Position numbers and translations under genes: made by a program. This document shows, one piece after another, positions 1 to 8,176 of a stretch of 64,000 nucleotides of DNA (within the stretch, counting starts at the first letter, position 1; the number at the start of each line of letters is the position of its first letter). The stretch covers positions 248,001 to 312,000 of the forward strand of contig NZ_BNAU01000008.1 of the NCBI RefSeq assembly GCF_014653945.1, given 5' to 3'. The stretch comes from Amycolatopsis deserti (GTDB lineage: Bacteria > Actinomycetota > Actinomycetes > Mycobacteriales > Pseudonocardiaceae). The notes below the pieces were generated by a model. It saw nothing but the letters and a program-made list of their open reading frames with translations. It was not told the origin of the DNA and ran no database searches.

Positions 1-155
1 CCGGGGTCGCCCCCGAGGAGGTCACGGCGGCGAGCGGCTTCGAGATCGATCTCTCCAGTGCGCTCACCAGCCGCGAGCCCACTGAGGAGGAGCTGCGGCT
101 GATCCGCGAGGTGCTCGACCCGAAGGGCCTGCGGGACAAGGAAGTCCCGTCATGA
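1..155 (+). CDS. ipdB: CoA-transferase-family beta subunit, C-terminal fragment (IpdB-like)
   Basis: Only the last 50 residues are present, in frame from base 3, ending with TGA at 153-155. The tail, rich in Glu/Arg with an SREPTEEELRLIREVLDP stretch, looks like the C-terminus of beta subunits of the CoA-transferase fold. In steroid degraders IpdAB uses this fold to hydrolyse the ring-C cyclohexenone of COCHEA-CoA. The stop overlaps the start of the next gene by four bases (ATGA), so the two are translationally coupled. The IpdB identity rests mainly on the ipdC, fadA6 and fadD3 neighbours, since the fragment itself is short. Confidence 0.7.
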   Translation, partial: GVAPEEVTAASGFEIDLSSALTSREPTEEELRLIREVLDPKGLRDKEVPS

Positions 156-1201
156 CACTGGACACCGCGCTGACCCGCCTGGTCGGGGTGCGGCACCCGG
201 TCGTGCAGACCGGAATGGGCTGGGTGGCGGGACCGCGGTTGGTGTCGGCCACCGCCGAAGCAGGCGGGCTGGGCATCCTGGCGTCGGCCACCATGACGTT
301 TCCCGAACTCGAAGCCGCCATCGCGGAAGTCAAGCAGCGCACCAACCAGCCCTTCGGGGTCAACCTCCGCGCGGATGCGAGGGACGCAGGAGACCGGGTG
401 GACCTGCTGATCCGGGAGGGCGTGAAAGTCGCGTCCTTCGCGTTGGCTCCCCGCAAGGAGATGATCGCGAAGCTGCGGGACCACGGGATCGTGGTGATCC
501 CGTCCGTGGGGGCGGCCCGGCACGCGGAAAAGGTCGCCGCCTGGGGCGCGGACGCCGTGATCGTCCAGGGCGGCGAGGGCGGCGGGCACACCGGGGGCGT
601 AGCCACCACCCTGCTGTTGCCCTCGGTCCTGGACGCGGTCGACATCCCCGTCGTCGCCGCGGGCGGCTTCTTCGACGGACGCGGGCTCGCCGCCGCACTC
701 GCCTACGGAGCCGCGGGCGTGGCGATGGGGACGCGGTTCCTGCTCAGCAAGGAAAGCACCGTGCCGGAGGAGGTCAAGCGCGTGTACCTCTCCCAGGGGC
801 TCACCGGCACTGTCGTCACCCGGCGCGTGGACGGCCTCCCGCACCGCGTCCTGCGCACCGACCTCGTCGAGCGCCTGGAATCGACGGGCCGCGTCCGGGG
901 ACTGGTGCAGGCGGCACGCAACGCGGTGCGGTTCCGGCGGATCACCGGGCTGTCGCTGCCCGCGATGGTCCGCGAGGGCTTGGCGATGAAGCACGGCAAC
1001 GAGATGACGTGGAGCCAGATCCTGATGGCGGCCAACACGCCGATGCTGCTGCGCGCCGGCCTGGTCGAAGGCCGCACCGACGCCGGAGTGCTGGCCTCGG
1101 GCCAGGTGGTCGGCCTGATTGATGACCTGCCCACGGTGGCCGAGATCGTGGAGGGCATGGTCGCCCAGGCGGAGGAGATCCTTCACCGCTTGGGTGGATG
1201 A
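152..1201 (+). CDS. ipdC: IpdC-like flavin-dependent reductase (nitronate monooxygenase/2-nitropropane dioxygenase family)
   Basis: 349 residues, TIM-barrel NMO-family flavoprotein. The glycine-rich FMN phosphate motif GGEGGGHTGG lies near residue 133, and AAGGFFDGRG near residue 170 is the second family signature. In the HIP pathway IpdC reduces the 5-hydroxy indanone-carboxyl-CoA intermediate before IpdAB opens ring C. The start overlaps the upstream ipdB stop (ATGA), supporting an ipdAB-C operon. The 3' end is unusual: the last ~100 bp plus the following spacer are repeated twice more downstream with a 163-bp period. A nitronate monooxygenase role is possible in isolation, but the steroid context favours IpdC. 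Confidence 0.85.
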   Translation: MTLDTALTRLVGVRHPVVQTGMGWVAGPRLVSATAEAGGLGILASATMTFPELEAAIAEVKQRTNQPFGVNLRADARDAGDRVDLLIREGVKVASFALAPRKEMIAKLRDHGIVVIPSVGAARHAEKVAAWGADAVIVQGGEGGGHTGGVATTLLLPSVLDAVDIPVVAAGGFFDGRGLAAALAYGAAGVAMGTRFLLSKESTVPEEVKRVYLSQGLTGTVVTRRVDGLPHRVLRTDLVERLESTGRVRGLVQAARNAVRFRRITGLSLPAMVREGLAMKHGNEMTWSQILMAANTPMLLRAGLVEGRTDAGVLASGQVVGLIDDLPTVAEIVEGMVAQAEEILHRLGG

Positions 1202-1519
1202 GGGGCTTCGGGCGCCGCGCCTCGGCGGGGGCGGTTTTCCGCCGGGGTGCTCCGGGTTCCGGTGCCAGGTGGTCGGCCTGATTGATGACCTGCCCACGGT
1301 GGCCGAGATCGTGGAGGGCGCGGTCGCCCAGGCGGAGGAGATCCTTCACCGCTTGGGTGGATGAGGGGCTTCGGGCGCCGCGCCTCGGCGGGGGCGGTTT
1401 TCCGCCGGGGTGCTCCGGGCTCCGGTGCCAGGTGGTCGGCCTGATCGACGACCTGCCCACGGTGGCCGACATCGTGGAGGGCGCGGTCGCCCAGGCGGAG
1501 GAAATTCTCCACCGCCTGC
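1102..1519 (+). repeat. 163-bp tandem triplication of the ipdC 3' end
   Basis: Copies begin at 1102, 1265 and 1428 with the same CCAGGTGGTCGGCCTGAT opening, an exact 163-bp period. Copy 1 is the genuine ipdC end with its TGA. Copy 2 is nearly identical to it, the clearest coding change being ATG to GCG. Copy 3 covers only the coding part (to about 1519). It differs mainly at synonymous third positions (GAT/GAC, ATC/ATT, CTT/CTC, TTG/CTG) plus one E to D change. The spacer in copies 1 and 2 carries a GGCGG-TTTT-CCGCC hairpin. 163 is not a multiple of three, so the copies do not form one reading frame. This accounts for the gene-free stretch between ipdC and fadA6. Confidence 0.93.
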
Positions 1520-1529
1520 CGACGCGTGA

Positions 1530-2681
1530 TCAGATTCGTTCGATGATGGTCACGTTGGCGGTTCCGCCGCCTTCGCACATGGTTTGCAGGCCGTAGCGGC
1601 CACCGCGGCGCTCCAGTTCGTGCAGCAGGGTGGCGAGGAGTTTGGTGCCGGTGGCTCCGATGGGGTGGCCCAGGGCGATCCCGCCGCCGTTGACGTTGAC
1701 GCGGTCGGGGTCGGCGCCGGTTTCGTCGAGCCAGGCCAGCACCACGCTGGCGAAAGCCTCGTTGACCTCGAACAGGTCGATGTCGTCCACGGTGAGCCCG
1801 GTCTTGCGGAGGGCGTGGGCGGTGGCGGGGATGGGGCCGGTGAGCATCCACACCGGATCCGCCGCCCGCACGGAGATGTGGTGGATCCGGGCGCGTGGCG
1901 TCAAACCGTGTTCCCGTACGAAGGACTCGGAGGCGATCAGGGCGGCGCTGACGCCGTCGGAAATCTGGCTCGCCACCGCCGCGGTGAGCCGGGAGCCCTC
2001 GGAGAGGGGTTTGAGTCCTTGCATGCGTTCGAGGCTGGTGTCCCGGCGCGGGCCCTCGTCTACCGAGAAGTCATCGACGGGGGCGATCTCTGCGGTGAAT
2101 CGGCCGGTGTCGATGGCCTCGATCGCGCGCCGGTGGCTGCGCAGGGCGTAGGCTTCCATGGCTTCGCGGGTGATGTCCCAGTGCTCGGCGATCATGTCGG
2201 CGGAGCGGAACTGCGACACCTCGACGCTGCCGTACCGTTCCTGCCAGCCCTTGGAGCCGGAGAACGGATCGTCGAACCCGTACTCCCGCCCGGCGAGCAT
2301 CGCGGCGCTGATGGGGATGCGGCTCATGTTCTGCACCCCGCCCGCGAGCACCAGGTCCTGGGTTCCGGATAGCACGGCTTGGGCGGCGAAGTGCACCGCT
2401 TGCTGGCTGGATCCGCATTGCCGGTCGACGGTCACGCCGGGGACGTGGTCGGGGTAGCCGGCGGCGAGCCAGGCGGTGCGGGCGATGTTGCCGGATTGGG
2501 GGCCGAGGGTGTCGGTGCAGCCGAGGATCACGTCGTCGACCAGGTCCGGGTCCACCCCGGCCCGTGACACCACCGCCCGGATGATGTGTGCGCCCAGGTC
2601 GGCGGAATGCCACCCGGACAGCGCGCCACCACGCCGTCCGACGGGGGTGCGCACGGCGTCGAGGAGAAAGGCTTCGGGCAC
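1530..2681 (-). CDS. fadA6: Acetyl-CoA acyltransferase FadA6 (steroid-ring thiolase)
   Basis: 383-residue thiolase. The nucleophilic Cys89 sits in DRQCGSSQQA. The NEAFA motif, GHPIGATG and the C-terminal CEGGG with the second catalytic Cys are all present. FadA6 performs the terminal thiolysis of the ring-derived acyl-CoA in the HIP pathway. It starts with GTG at 2681, with AGGGAG five bases upstream, nine bases after the ipdF stop, as the last gene of the fadE30-ipdF-fadA6 operon. It converges on ipdC, and the repeat tract separates them. Full family length, no defects seen. Confidence 0.87.
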   Translation of the reverse strand: MPEAFLLDAVRTPVGRRGGALSGWHSADLGAHIIRAVVSRAGVDPDLVDDVILGCTDTLGPQSGNIARTAWLAAGYPDHVPGVTVDRQCGSSQQAVHFAAQAVLSGTQDLVLAGGVQNMSRIPISAAMLAGREYGFDDPFSGSKGWQERYGSVEVSQFRSADMIAEHWDITREAMEAYALRSHRRAIEAIDTGRFTAEIAPVDDFSVDEGPRRDTSLERMQGLKPLSEGSRLTAAVASQISDGVSAALIASESFVREHGLTPRARIHHISVRAADPVWMLTGPIPATAHALRKTGLTVDDIDLFEVNEAFASVVLAWLDETGADPDRVNVNGGGIALGHPIGATGTKLLATLLHELERRGGRYGLQTMCEGGGTANVTIIERI

Positions 2682-2690
2682 AACGGCTCC

Positions 2691-3461
2691 CTAGGGGTGC
2701 TGGCTGGACACGGACACGACCTCGCCGGTCATATAGGAGGCGTAGTCGCTGGCGAGGAACACCATCACGTTGGCGACCTCCCAGGGTTCGGCGGCGCGAC
2801 CGAACGCCTCTCGCTGCTCCAACTGGTGGAGGAGGTCGTCGCTGGTGACTTTGGCGAGGAAGGGGTGCATGGCCAGGCTGGGGGCGACGGCGTTGATCCG
2901 CACGCCGTGCTCGGCGGCATCCAGGGCGCTGCAGCGGGTCAACGCCATCACCCCGGCTTTGGCGGCGGCGTAGTGGGCCTGCCCGGCCTGCGCCCGCCAC
3001 CCGATCACCGAGGCGTTGTTGACGATCGCCCCACCGCCACCTTGGGCGACGAACTGCCGCAGCACCGCCCGGGTGCAGCGGAACGTGCCGGTCAACGTGA
3101 TGTCCAAGACCCGGGACCACTCGTCGTCGGTCATCTCCAGCACCGATCGGGTCCCGCCGAGCCCGGCGTTGTTGATCATCACGTCGATGCGGCCGAACTG
3201 CCCCACCGCGCCCGCCACCAACGCCTGCACCTGGTCCTCACGTGTGACGTCACAGGCGATGGCGTGCACCTTGCCCAGCTCCGCCAACTCGGTGGCCTTC
3301 TCCGCGAGCCGCCGCTCGTGCCAGTCGCTGATCACCACGTGCGCGCCTTCTTCGAGACAGCGTTTCGCGACCGCGGAGCCGATGCCGGTGCCGGCGGCGG
3401 CGGTGACCACCACGACTTTGCCGGCGAGCAGGTCGTGTCCGGGTGGGTAGTGGGGGATCAC
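2691..3461 (-). CDS. ipdF: IpdF-like short-chain dehydrogenase/reductase
   Basis: 256 residues when started at the GTG at 3461, which overlaps the fadE30 stop as GTGA. Longer upstream frames run through fadE30 and are not real. Classical SDR: nucleotide motif TAAAGTGIG (about 20-28), NNAG (97-100), Ser151, Tyr164 and Lys168 as catalytic residues. IpdF acts on the 5-oxo/5-hydroxy group of HIP-CoA early in the pathway. It lies between fadE30 and fadA6 as in the mycobacterial Rv3560c-Rv3556c region. The assignment relies on sequence class plus context; SDR substrate cannot be read from sequence alone. Confidence 0.8.
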   Translation of the reverse strand: MIPHYPPGHDLLAGKVVVVTAAAGTGIGSAVAKRCLEEGAHVVISDWHERRLAEKATELAELGKVHAIACDVTREDQVQALVAGAVGQFGRIDVMINNAGLGGTRSVLEMTDDEWSRVLDITLTGTFRCTRAVLRQFVAQGGGGAIVNNASVIGWRAQAGQAHYAAAKAGVMALTRCSALDAAEHGVRINAVAPSLAMHPFLAKVTSDDLLHQLEQREAFGRAAEPWEVANVMVFLASDYASYMTGEVVSVSSQHP

Positions 3462-4597
3462 CGGGCCTCCTTGGGCAGGCCGAGCACCCGCTCGGCGATG
3501 ATGTTGCGTTCGATCTCGTCCGAGCCGCCGTAGATGGTGTCGGCCCGGGTGAACAGGAACAGCCGCTGCCACTCGTCCAGCTCGCCGTCGGCCACCAGCG
3601 ACCGCGCGCCCCGCGCCCGCACCGCCAACTCGCCCAGGCGGCGGTGCCACTGCGCCCACAGCAGCTTCCCGACCGCCACCTCCGGCCCCGCGGCCTGCCC
3701 CAGGGTGCGCAACGCGTGCGCCCGCAGCACCCGCAAACCGATCCGGGCGCGCTCCAGATCGGCGCGCAGCAACGGATCCTCCCACGTCCCCAGCCGGCGA
3801 GCCTCCGCCTCGATGCCGTCCAGCTCGCGGCGGAACCCGATCTGCTGCCCCAGCGTCGACACGCCCCGCTCGAACCCGAGCGTGGCCATCGCGATCCGCC
3901 ACCCCTCACCCGGCTCACCGACAACCATGCCAGCCGGGGTGCGGGCGTCGTCGAAGAACACCTCGTTGAACTCCGAGGTGCCGGTCAGCTGCTGGATCGG
4001 CCGCACCGTCACCCCCTCCTGCCGCAACGGCACCAGCAGATACGACAACCCCCGATGCCGCTGCGACCCCCGCTCCGTGCGGGCGACCACGAAACACCAG
4101 TCCGCCACGTGCGCCAGCGACGTCCAGATCTTCTGGCCGTTGACCACCCACTCGCCGTCCCGCAGCTCCGCCGAGGTGGACACCGCCGCCAGATCCGACC
4201 CGGCCCCGGGCTCGGAGTAGCCCTGACACCACAGCTCCTCCACCGCCACGATCCGCGGCAGGAACCGCGCCCGCTGCTCCGGCGTGCCGAACGCGATCAA
4301 CGTCGGCCCCAGCAACTGCTCCCCGATGTGATTCACCCGCGCCGGCGCCCCCGACGCCGCATACTCCTCGTGAAACGCCACCTGCTCATCCAGCGACAAC
4401 CCACGCCCGCCGAACTCGCTCGGCCAGCCCACACACGTCCACCCGGCCCCAGCCAGGTGCCGCTCCCACGCCAACCGCAGCTCGAACGCCTCGTGCTCCC
4501 GCCCCGGCCCGCCCAGACCACGCAGCTCCGCGAACTCACCGGTCAGGTTGTCCGCCAGCCACTCCGCGACCTCACGGCGGAACCGCGTCAGCTCCAA
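3458..4597 (-). CDS. fadE30: Acyl-CoA dehydrogenase FadE30-like
   Basis: 379 residues from a TTG at 4597, chosen because a perfect AAGGAGG (4604-4610) lies six bases upstream. The in-frame ATG further out has no such site. Acyl-CoA dehydrogenase signatures include YSEPGAGSDLA near residue 120 and the C-terminal YGGSDEIERNIIAERVLGLPKE. FadE30 is thought to dehydrogenate the propionyl side chain of 5-OH-HIP-CoA. It is the first gene of its operon and is divergent from fadD3, sharing the control region that holds the 4643-4654 palindrome. Length is close to the mycobacterial enzyme. Confidence 0.85.
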   Translation of the reverse strand: MELTRFRREVAEWLADNLTGEFAELRGLGGPGREHEAFELRLAWERHLAGAGWTCVGWPSEFGGRGLSLDEQVAFHEEYAASGAPARVNHIGEQLLGPTLIAFGTPEQRARFLPRIVAVEELWCQGYSEPGAGSDLAAVSTSAELRDGEWVVNGQKIWTSLAHVADWCFVVARTERGSQRHRGLSYLLVPLRQEGVTVRPIQQLTGTSEFNEVFFDDARTPAGMVVGEPGEGWRIAMATLGFERGVSTLGQQIGFRRELDGIEAEARRLGTWEDPLLRADLERARIGLRVLRAHALRTLGQAAGPEVAVGKLLWAQWHRRLGELAVRARGARSLVADGELDEWQRLFLFTRADTIYGGSDEIERNIIAERVLGLPKEAR

Positions 4598-4642
4598 CGC
4601 ACGCCTCCTTGCTGCCGGGCCTCCCACGCACCTAGGGTAATG

Positions 4643-4654
4643 AGAACATGTTCT
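4643..4654. promoter_or_regulatory. Palindromic operator between fadE30 and fadD3 (KstR/KstR2-type)
   Basis: AGAACATGTTCT is a perfect 12-bp palindrome in the 83-bp gap between the divergent fadE30 and fadD3 starts. It fits the KstR consensus TnnAACnnGTTnnA at all positions except the first base (G for T). The mycobacterial KstR2 box is instead described as an AAG/CTT type palindrome. The site is placed to control both arms of the HIP cluster, but no TetR-family regulator gene is present in the window. Confidence 0.65.
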
Positions 4655-4680
4655 AGTTTCTCGGTCCAGGGGAGGGTGCG

Positions 4681-6207
4681 GTGGGACAGACCACGATCCC
4701 GGCCGTCGTCCGCGACGCAGCGGCGAAGTTCGGCACGTCCGAGGCGCTGGTCGACGGCGACGTCAGGCTCGGGTTCGACCAGCTTCTGGAACGTGTTCAG
4801 ACCGCCGCCAGGGCCTTCCTGGCCCGCGGGATCGCGCCCGGCGACCGGGTCGCGATCAACCTCCCGAACACCTGCCACTGGGTCCTGTCGGCCCTGGGCG
4901 CGCTCTATGCGGGCGCGGTGCTGGTGCCGGTCAACACCCGATTCACCGCCGCCGAGACCGTGGACCTGCTGGTCCGCAGCCGGGCGAAGGCGCTGGTCGT
5001 CGCGGCCGACTTCCTCGGCGCCGACCGGCACGCCGCGATCCAGGCGACCGGCGCCGCCCTGCCGGACCTCGCCACCGTCGTCCGCGTCCCGCTCGAACAA
5101 CCGCACCGGCCGGCCAGTGGCACCCTCGGCTGGGACGAGTTCCTCGCCCTCGCCGAGCGGGTGCCCGCGGCCGACGCCGAAGCGCGCGCCGACGCCGTGC
5201 GGCCGGACGACGTCAGCGACATCCTGTTCACCTCCGGCACCACCGGCCGCTCGAAGGGCGTGCTGTCGGCGCACCGGCAGGTGGTCGACGTGGCCGCCGC
5301 GTGGGCGGAATGCGGCCGCGTCACCGCCGACGACCGGTACCTGGTGATCAACCCGTTCTTCCACAGCTTCGGCTACAAGGCCGGGATCGTGGTCGGGCTG
5401 CTGACCGGGGCCACGATCGTGCCGCAGGTGGTGTTCGACGTGCGGGCGACCCTGGCCGCGATCGAACGCGAACGCATCTCGGTGCTGCCCGGCGCGCCGA
5501 CGATCTTCCAGTCACTGCTGCGGGAACCGGACCGCGGGGACACCTCGTCGCTGCGGCTCGCGGTCACCGGCGCGGCGACCGTGCCCGCGTCGCTGGTCAG
5601 GCGCATGCGCGCCGAGCTGGGGTTCGACACGGTGCTGACCGCCTACGGGCTCACCGAAGCGGTGGTGGTGACCATGTGCCGCCCCGGCGACGATGCCGAG
5701 CTGGTCGCGAGCACGTCCGGGCGCGCGACCGCCGGGTTCGAGGTGGCGATCCGCGGGGCGGAGGTCGTCGTCCGCGGGCCGAACGTCATGCTCGGCTACC
5801 TCGACGACCCCGAGGCGACCGCGCAGGCGATCGACGAGCAGGGCTGGCTGCGCACCGGTGACGTCGGCGTGCTCGATGACGACGGCAACCTGACCATCAC
5901 CGGCCGGCTCAAGGACATGTACATCTGCGGCGGGTTCAACGTCTACCCGGCCGAGGTCGAGCACGCCCTCACCGAGCTGGCCGGCGTGCGTGACGTCGCC
6001 GTGGTCGGGGTGCCGGACGAGCGCCTGGGCGAGGTGGGCAAGGCGTTCGTCGTCGGCGCCGGGCTGACCGCGGAGCAGGTGATCGGGTTCTGCCGGGAGC
6101 GGCTGGCCAACTACAAGGTCCCGCGGCTCGTCCAGTTCGTGGACGAGCTGCCCCGCAACGCTTCCGGCAAGGTGCTGAAGCGACTTCTGACGGAGGAGAG
6201 GGCATGA
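4681..6207 (+). CDS. fadD3: HIP-CoA ligase FadD3
   Basis: 508 residues, ANL-superfamily acyl-CoA synthetase. The AMP-binding motif FTSGTTGRSKG lies near residue 182, YGLTEA near 320, GWLRTGDVG near 389, and the C-terminal PRNASGKVLK carries the adenylation lysine. FadD3 activates the HIP propionate left after side-chain and ring A/B removal, which commits it to rings C/D degradation. GTG start with GGGGAGG upstream. First gene of a five-gene operon whose members overlap by 1-4 bases. Similar in length to mycobacterial FadD3. Confidence 0.87.
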   Translation: MGQTTIPAVVRDAAAKFGTSEALVDGDVRLGFDQLLERVQTAARAFLARGIAPGDRVAINLPNTCHWVLSALGALYAGAVLVPVNTRFTAAETVDLLVRSRAKALVVAADFLGADRHAAIQATGAALPDLATVVRVPLEQPHRPASGTLGWDEFLALAERVPAADAEARADAVRPDDVSDILFTSGTTGRSKGVLSAHRQVVDVAAAWAECGRVTADDRYLVINPFFHSFGYKAGIVVGLLTGATIVPQVVFDVRATLAAIERERISVLPGAPTIFQSLLREPDRGDTSSLRLAVTGAATVPASLVRRMRAELGFDTVLTAYGLTEAVVVTMCRPGDDAELVASTSGRATAGFEVAIRGAEVVVRGPNVMLGYLDDPEATAQAIDEQGWLRTGDVGVLDDDGNLTITGRLKDMYICGGFNVYPAEVEHALTELAGVRDVAVVGVPDERLGEVGKAFVVGAGLTAEQVIGFCRERLANYKVPRLVQFVDELPRNASGKVLKRLLTEERA

Positions 6208-7046
6208 CTGAAGACGTCGTCCGCTACGAGCGCCGGGGTGCGGTGGCGGTGGTGACGATGAACCGGCCTGAGTACCGCAACGCGCAGAACTCGGCGATGA
6301 CCTACGCGCTGGACGATGCGTTCACCCGGGCGGTGAACGACGCCGGGGTGAAGGTGATCGTGCTGGCGGGGGAGGGCAAGCACTTCTCGGCGGGCCATGA
6401 CATCGGCACGCCCGGGCGCGATGTGGATCAGTCGTTCGAGCGGCGTGCGGTGGTGTGGTGGGATCACACCACGCGTGAGGGCGGGGATCAGCGGTTCGCC
6501 CGGGAGTCGGAGGTGTACCTGGGGATGTGCCGCCGGTGGCGGGAGATCCCGAAACCGATGATCGCGTCGGTGCAGGGGGCGTGCATCGCGGGCGGGTTGA
6601 TGCTGGCGTGGGTGTGCGACCTGATCGTGGCTTCCGACGACGCGTTCTTCGCTGATCCGGTGGTGCGGATGGGTATTCCCGGGGTGGAGTATTTCGCGCA
6701 CCCGTGGGTGCTGGGGCCGCGAGCGGCGAAAGAAGTCCTGTTCACCGGGGAACGGTTCAGCGTGCAGCAGGCCAAGGAATGGGGCATGGTCAACCGGGTC
6801 GTGCCCCGTGCGGAATTGGCGGAGCGGACGTTCGAGCTGGCGGACAAGATCGCGCAGATGCCGCAGTTCGGGCTGGCGCTGGCGAAGAAGGCGGTCAACC
6901 AGGCCGAGGACCTGATGGGGATGCGGTCCGGGATGGACTCGGTGTTCGGGTTGCACCACTTCGCCCACGCGCACAACGCCGAGACCTCGGCGGATTCGCT
7001 GGGTGGGCAGGACGCGCGGTCGATGCGGGACGGGGCGCAGCGCTGA
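6204..7046 (+). CDS. Enoyl-CoA hydratase/isomerase inserted between fadD3 and fadE31
   Basis: 280-residue crotonase-fold protein. The oxyanion-hole segments are FSAGHDIG (about 62-69) and the GACIAGGLMLAWVCDL stretch (about 131-146). The start overlaps the fadD3 stop (ATGA), and its stop shares one base with the fadE31 ATG. Mycobacterial fadD3 is followed directly by fadE31, so this gene is an addition to the operon. It may hydrate an unsaturated ring-derived acyl-CoA. It is longer than EchA20, the ring-D hydrolase, so I do not assign that symbol. Confidence 0.8.
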   Translation: MTEDVVRYERRGAVAVVTMNRPEYRNAQNSAMTYALDDAFTRAVNDAGVKVIVLAGEGKHFSAGHDIGTPGRDVDQSFERRAVVWWDHTTREGGDQRFARESEVYLGMCRRWREIPKPMIASVQGACIAGGLMLAWVCDLIVASDDAFFADPVVRMGIPGVEYFAHPWVLGPRAAKEVLFTGERFSVQQAKEWGMVNRVVPRAELAERTFELADKIAQMPQFGLALAKKAVNQAEDLMGMRSGMDSVFGLHHFAHAHNAETSADSLGGQDARSMRDGAQR

Positions 7047-8176
7047 TGGACCTCGACATCGATGCCGAGTCGGCGGCGTTCCGCGACGAGGTGCGGGAAT
7101 GGCTCGCCACGCATGTCCCCACGCTGCCGTCGATGGACACCGCCGAAGGTTTCGCCGCACACCGGAAGTGGGAGGCGACGCTGGCTGATGCCCGGTTGTC
7201 GGTGGTTTCCTGGCCGCGCGAGTACGGCGGGCGGGATGCGTCGTTGCTGCAGTGGGTGTTGTTCGAGGAGGAGTACTACGCCGCGGGCGCACCCGGGCGT
7301 GTCAGCCAGAACGGGATCTTCATGCTGGGGCCGACGCTGTTCGCGCACGGCACGGCCGAGCAGCGGGCCCGGATCCTGCCCGCCATGGCCCGCGGTGAGC
7401 AGGTGTGGGCGCAGGCCTGGTCCGAACCCGAAGCCGGCAGCGACATCGCCGCCCTGCGCAGCAGCGCGGTCCGGACCGAGGGCGGGTGGCTGCTGTCCGG
7501 GCAGAAGACCTGGTCCTCCCGCGCGGCCTTCGCCGACCGCGCGTTCGGGTTGTTCCGGACCGATCCCGCCGAGCAGCGGCATCGCGGGCTGACGTACTTC
7601 ATGTTCGACCTGCGCGCCGAGGGCGTGACCGTGCGGCCCATCCCGCAGCTGGACGGGGAGCCGGGGTTCGCCGAGATCTTCCTGGACAACGTGTTCGTGC
7701 CCGATGCCGACGTGATCGGCGAACCGGGCCAGGGGTGGCGGGTGGCGATGACCACTGCCAACAACGAACGCGGCCTCTCGCTGCGCAGCCCCGGCCGCTT
7801 CCTCTCCGCCGCGGACCGCCTGGTTGATCTGTGGCGTACGCAGGGGCAAGCCGCTGCGGCACGGGACCGGGTGGCGGATGCGTGGATCGGGGCGCGCGCC
7901 TACCAGCTCTACACCTTCGGCACCGTTTCCCGGCTGGCCGAGGGCGGCGAGCTCGGGCCGGAGTCCAGCGTCAACAAGCTGTTCTGGTCCCACCTGGACG
8001 TCGGCCTGCACGAGACCGCGCTGGACATCCTCGGCCCGGACGCCGAAACCGACCAGGCGTGGGTGGACGGTTATCTGTTCTCCCTGGCCGGCCCGATCTA
8101 CGGCGGCACCGACCAGATCCAACGCAACACCATCGCCGAACGACTCCTGGGACTGCCTAGGGAGGCCCGCCGATGA
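7046..8176 (+). CDS. fadE31: Acyl-CoA dehydrogenase FadE31-like
   Basis: 376 residues from the ATG at 7046, which shares one base with the upstream stop; the longer frame starting near 6704 is an artefact. Signatures are WSEPEAGSDIAALR (about 131) and the C-terminal YGGTDQIQRNTIAERLLGLPRE. In steroid degraders FadE31, FadE32 and FadE33 form heteromeric acyl-CoA dehydrogenases acting late in C/D-ring breakdown. The next gene overlaps by four bases. The FAD-contacting segments seen here are complete, consistent with this being the conserved partner of the smaller FadE32. Confidence 0.84.
   Translation: MDLDIDAESAAFRDEVREWLATHVPTLPSMDTAEGFAAHRKWEATLADARLSVVSWPREYGGRDASLLQWVLFEEEYYAAGAPGRVSQNGIFMLGPTLFAHGTAEQRARILPAMARGEQVWAQAWSEPEAGSDIAALRSSAVRTEGGWLLSGQKTWSSRAAFADRAFGLFRTDPAEQRHRGLTYFMFDLRAEGVTVRPIPQLDGEPGFAEIFLDNVFVPDADVIGEPGQGWRVAMTTANNERGLSLRSPGRFLSAADRLVDLWRTQGQAAAARDRVADAWIGARAYQLYTFGTVSRLAEGGELGPESSVNKLFWSHLDVGLHETALDILGPDAETDQAWVDGYLFSLAGPIYGGTDQIQRNTIAERLLGLPREARR

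Noticed and set aside
1265-1525. Separate short genes in ipdC repeat copies 2 and 3
   Set aside because: Copies lack their own starts in the coding frame and only encode the IpdC tail; treated as repeats.
6488-8122. 544-residue minus-strand open frame across fadE31 and echA
   Set aside because: Antisense to well-recognised genes; composition is the Pro/Arg/His-rich shadow typical of GC-rich DNA and no domain is seen.
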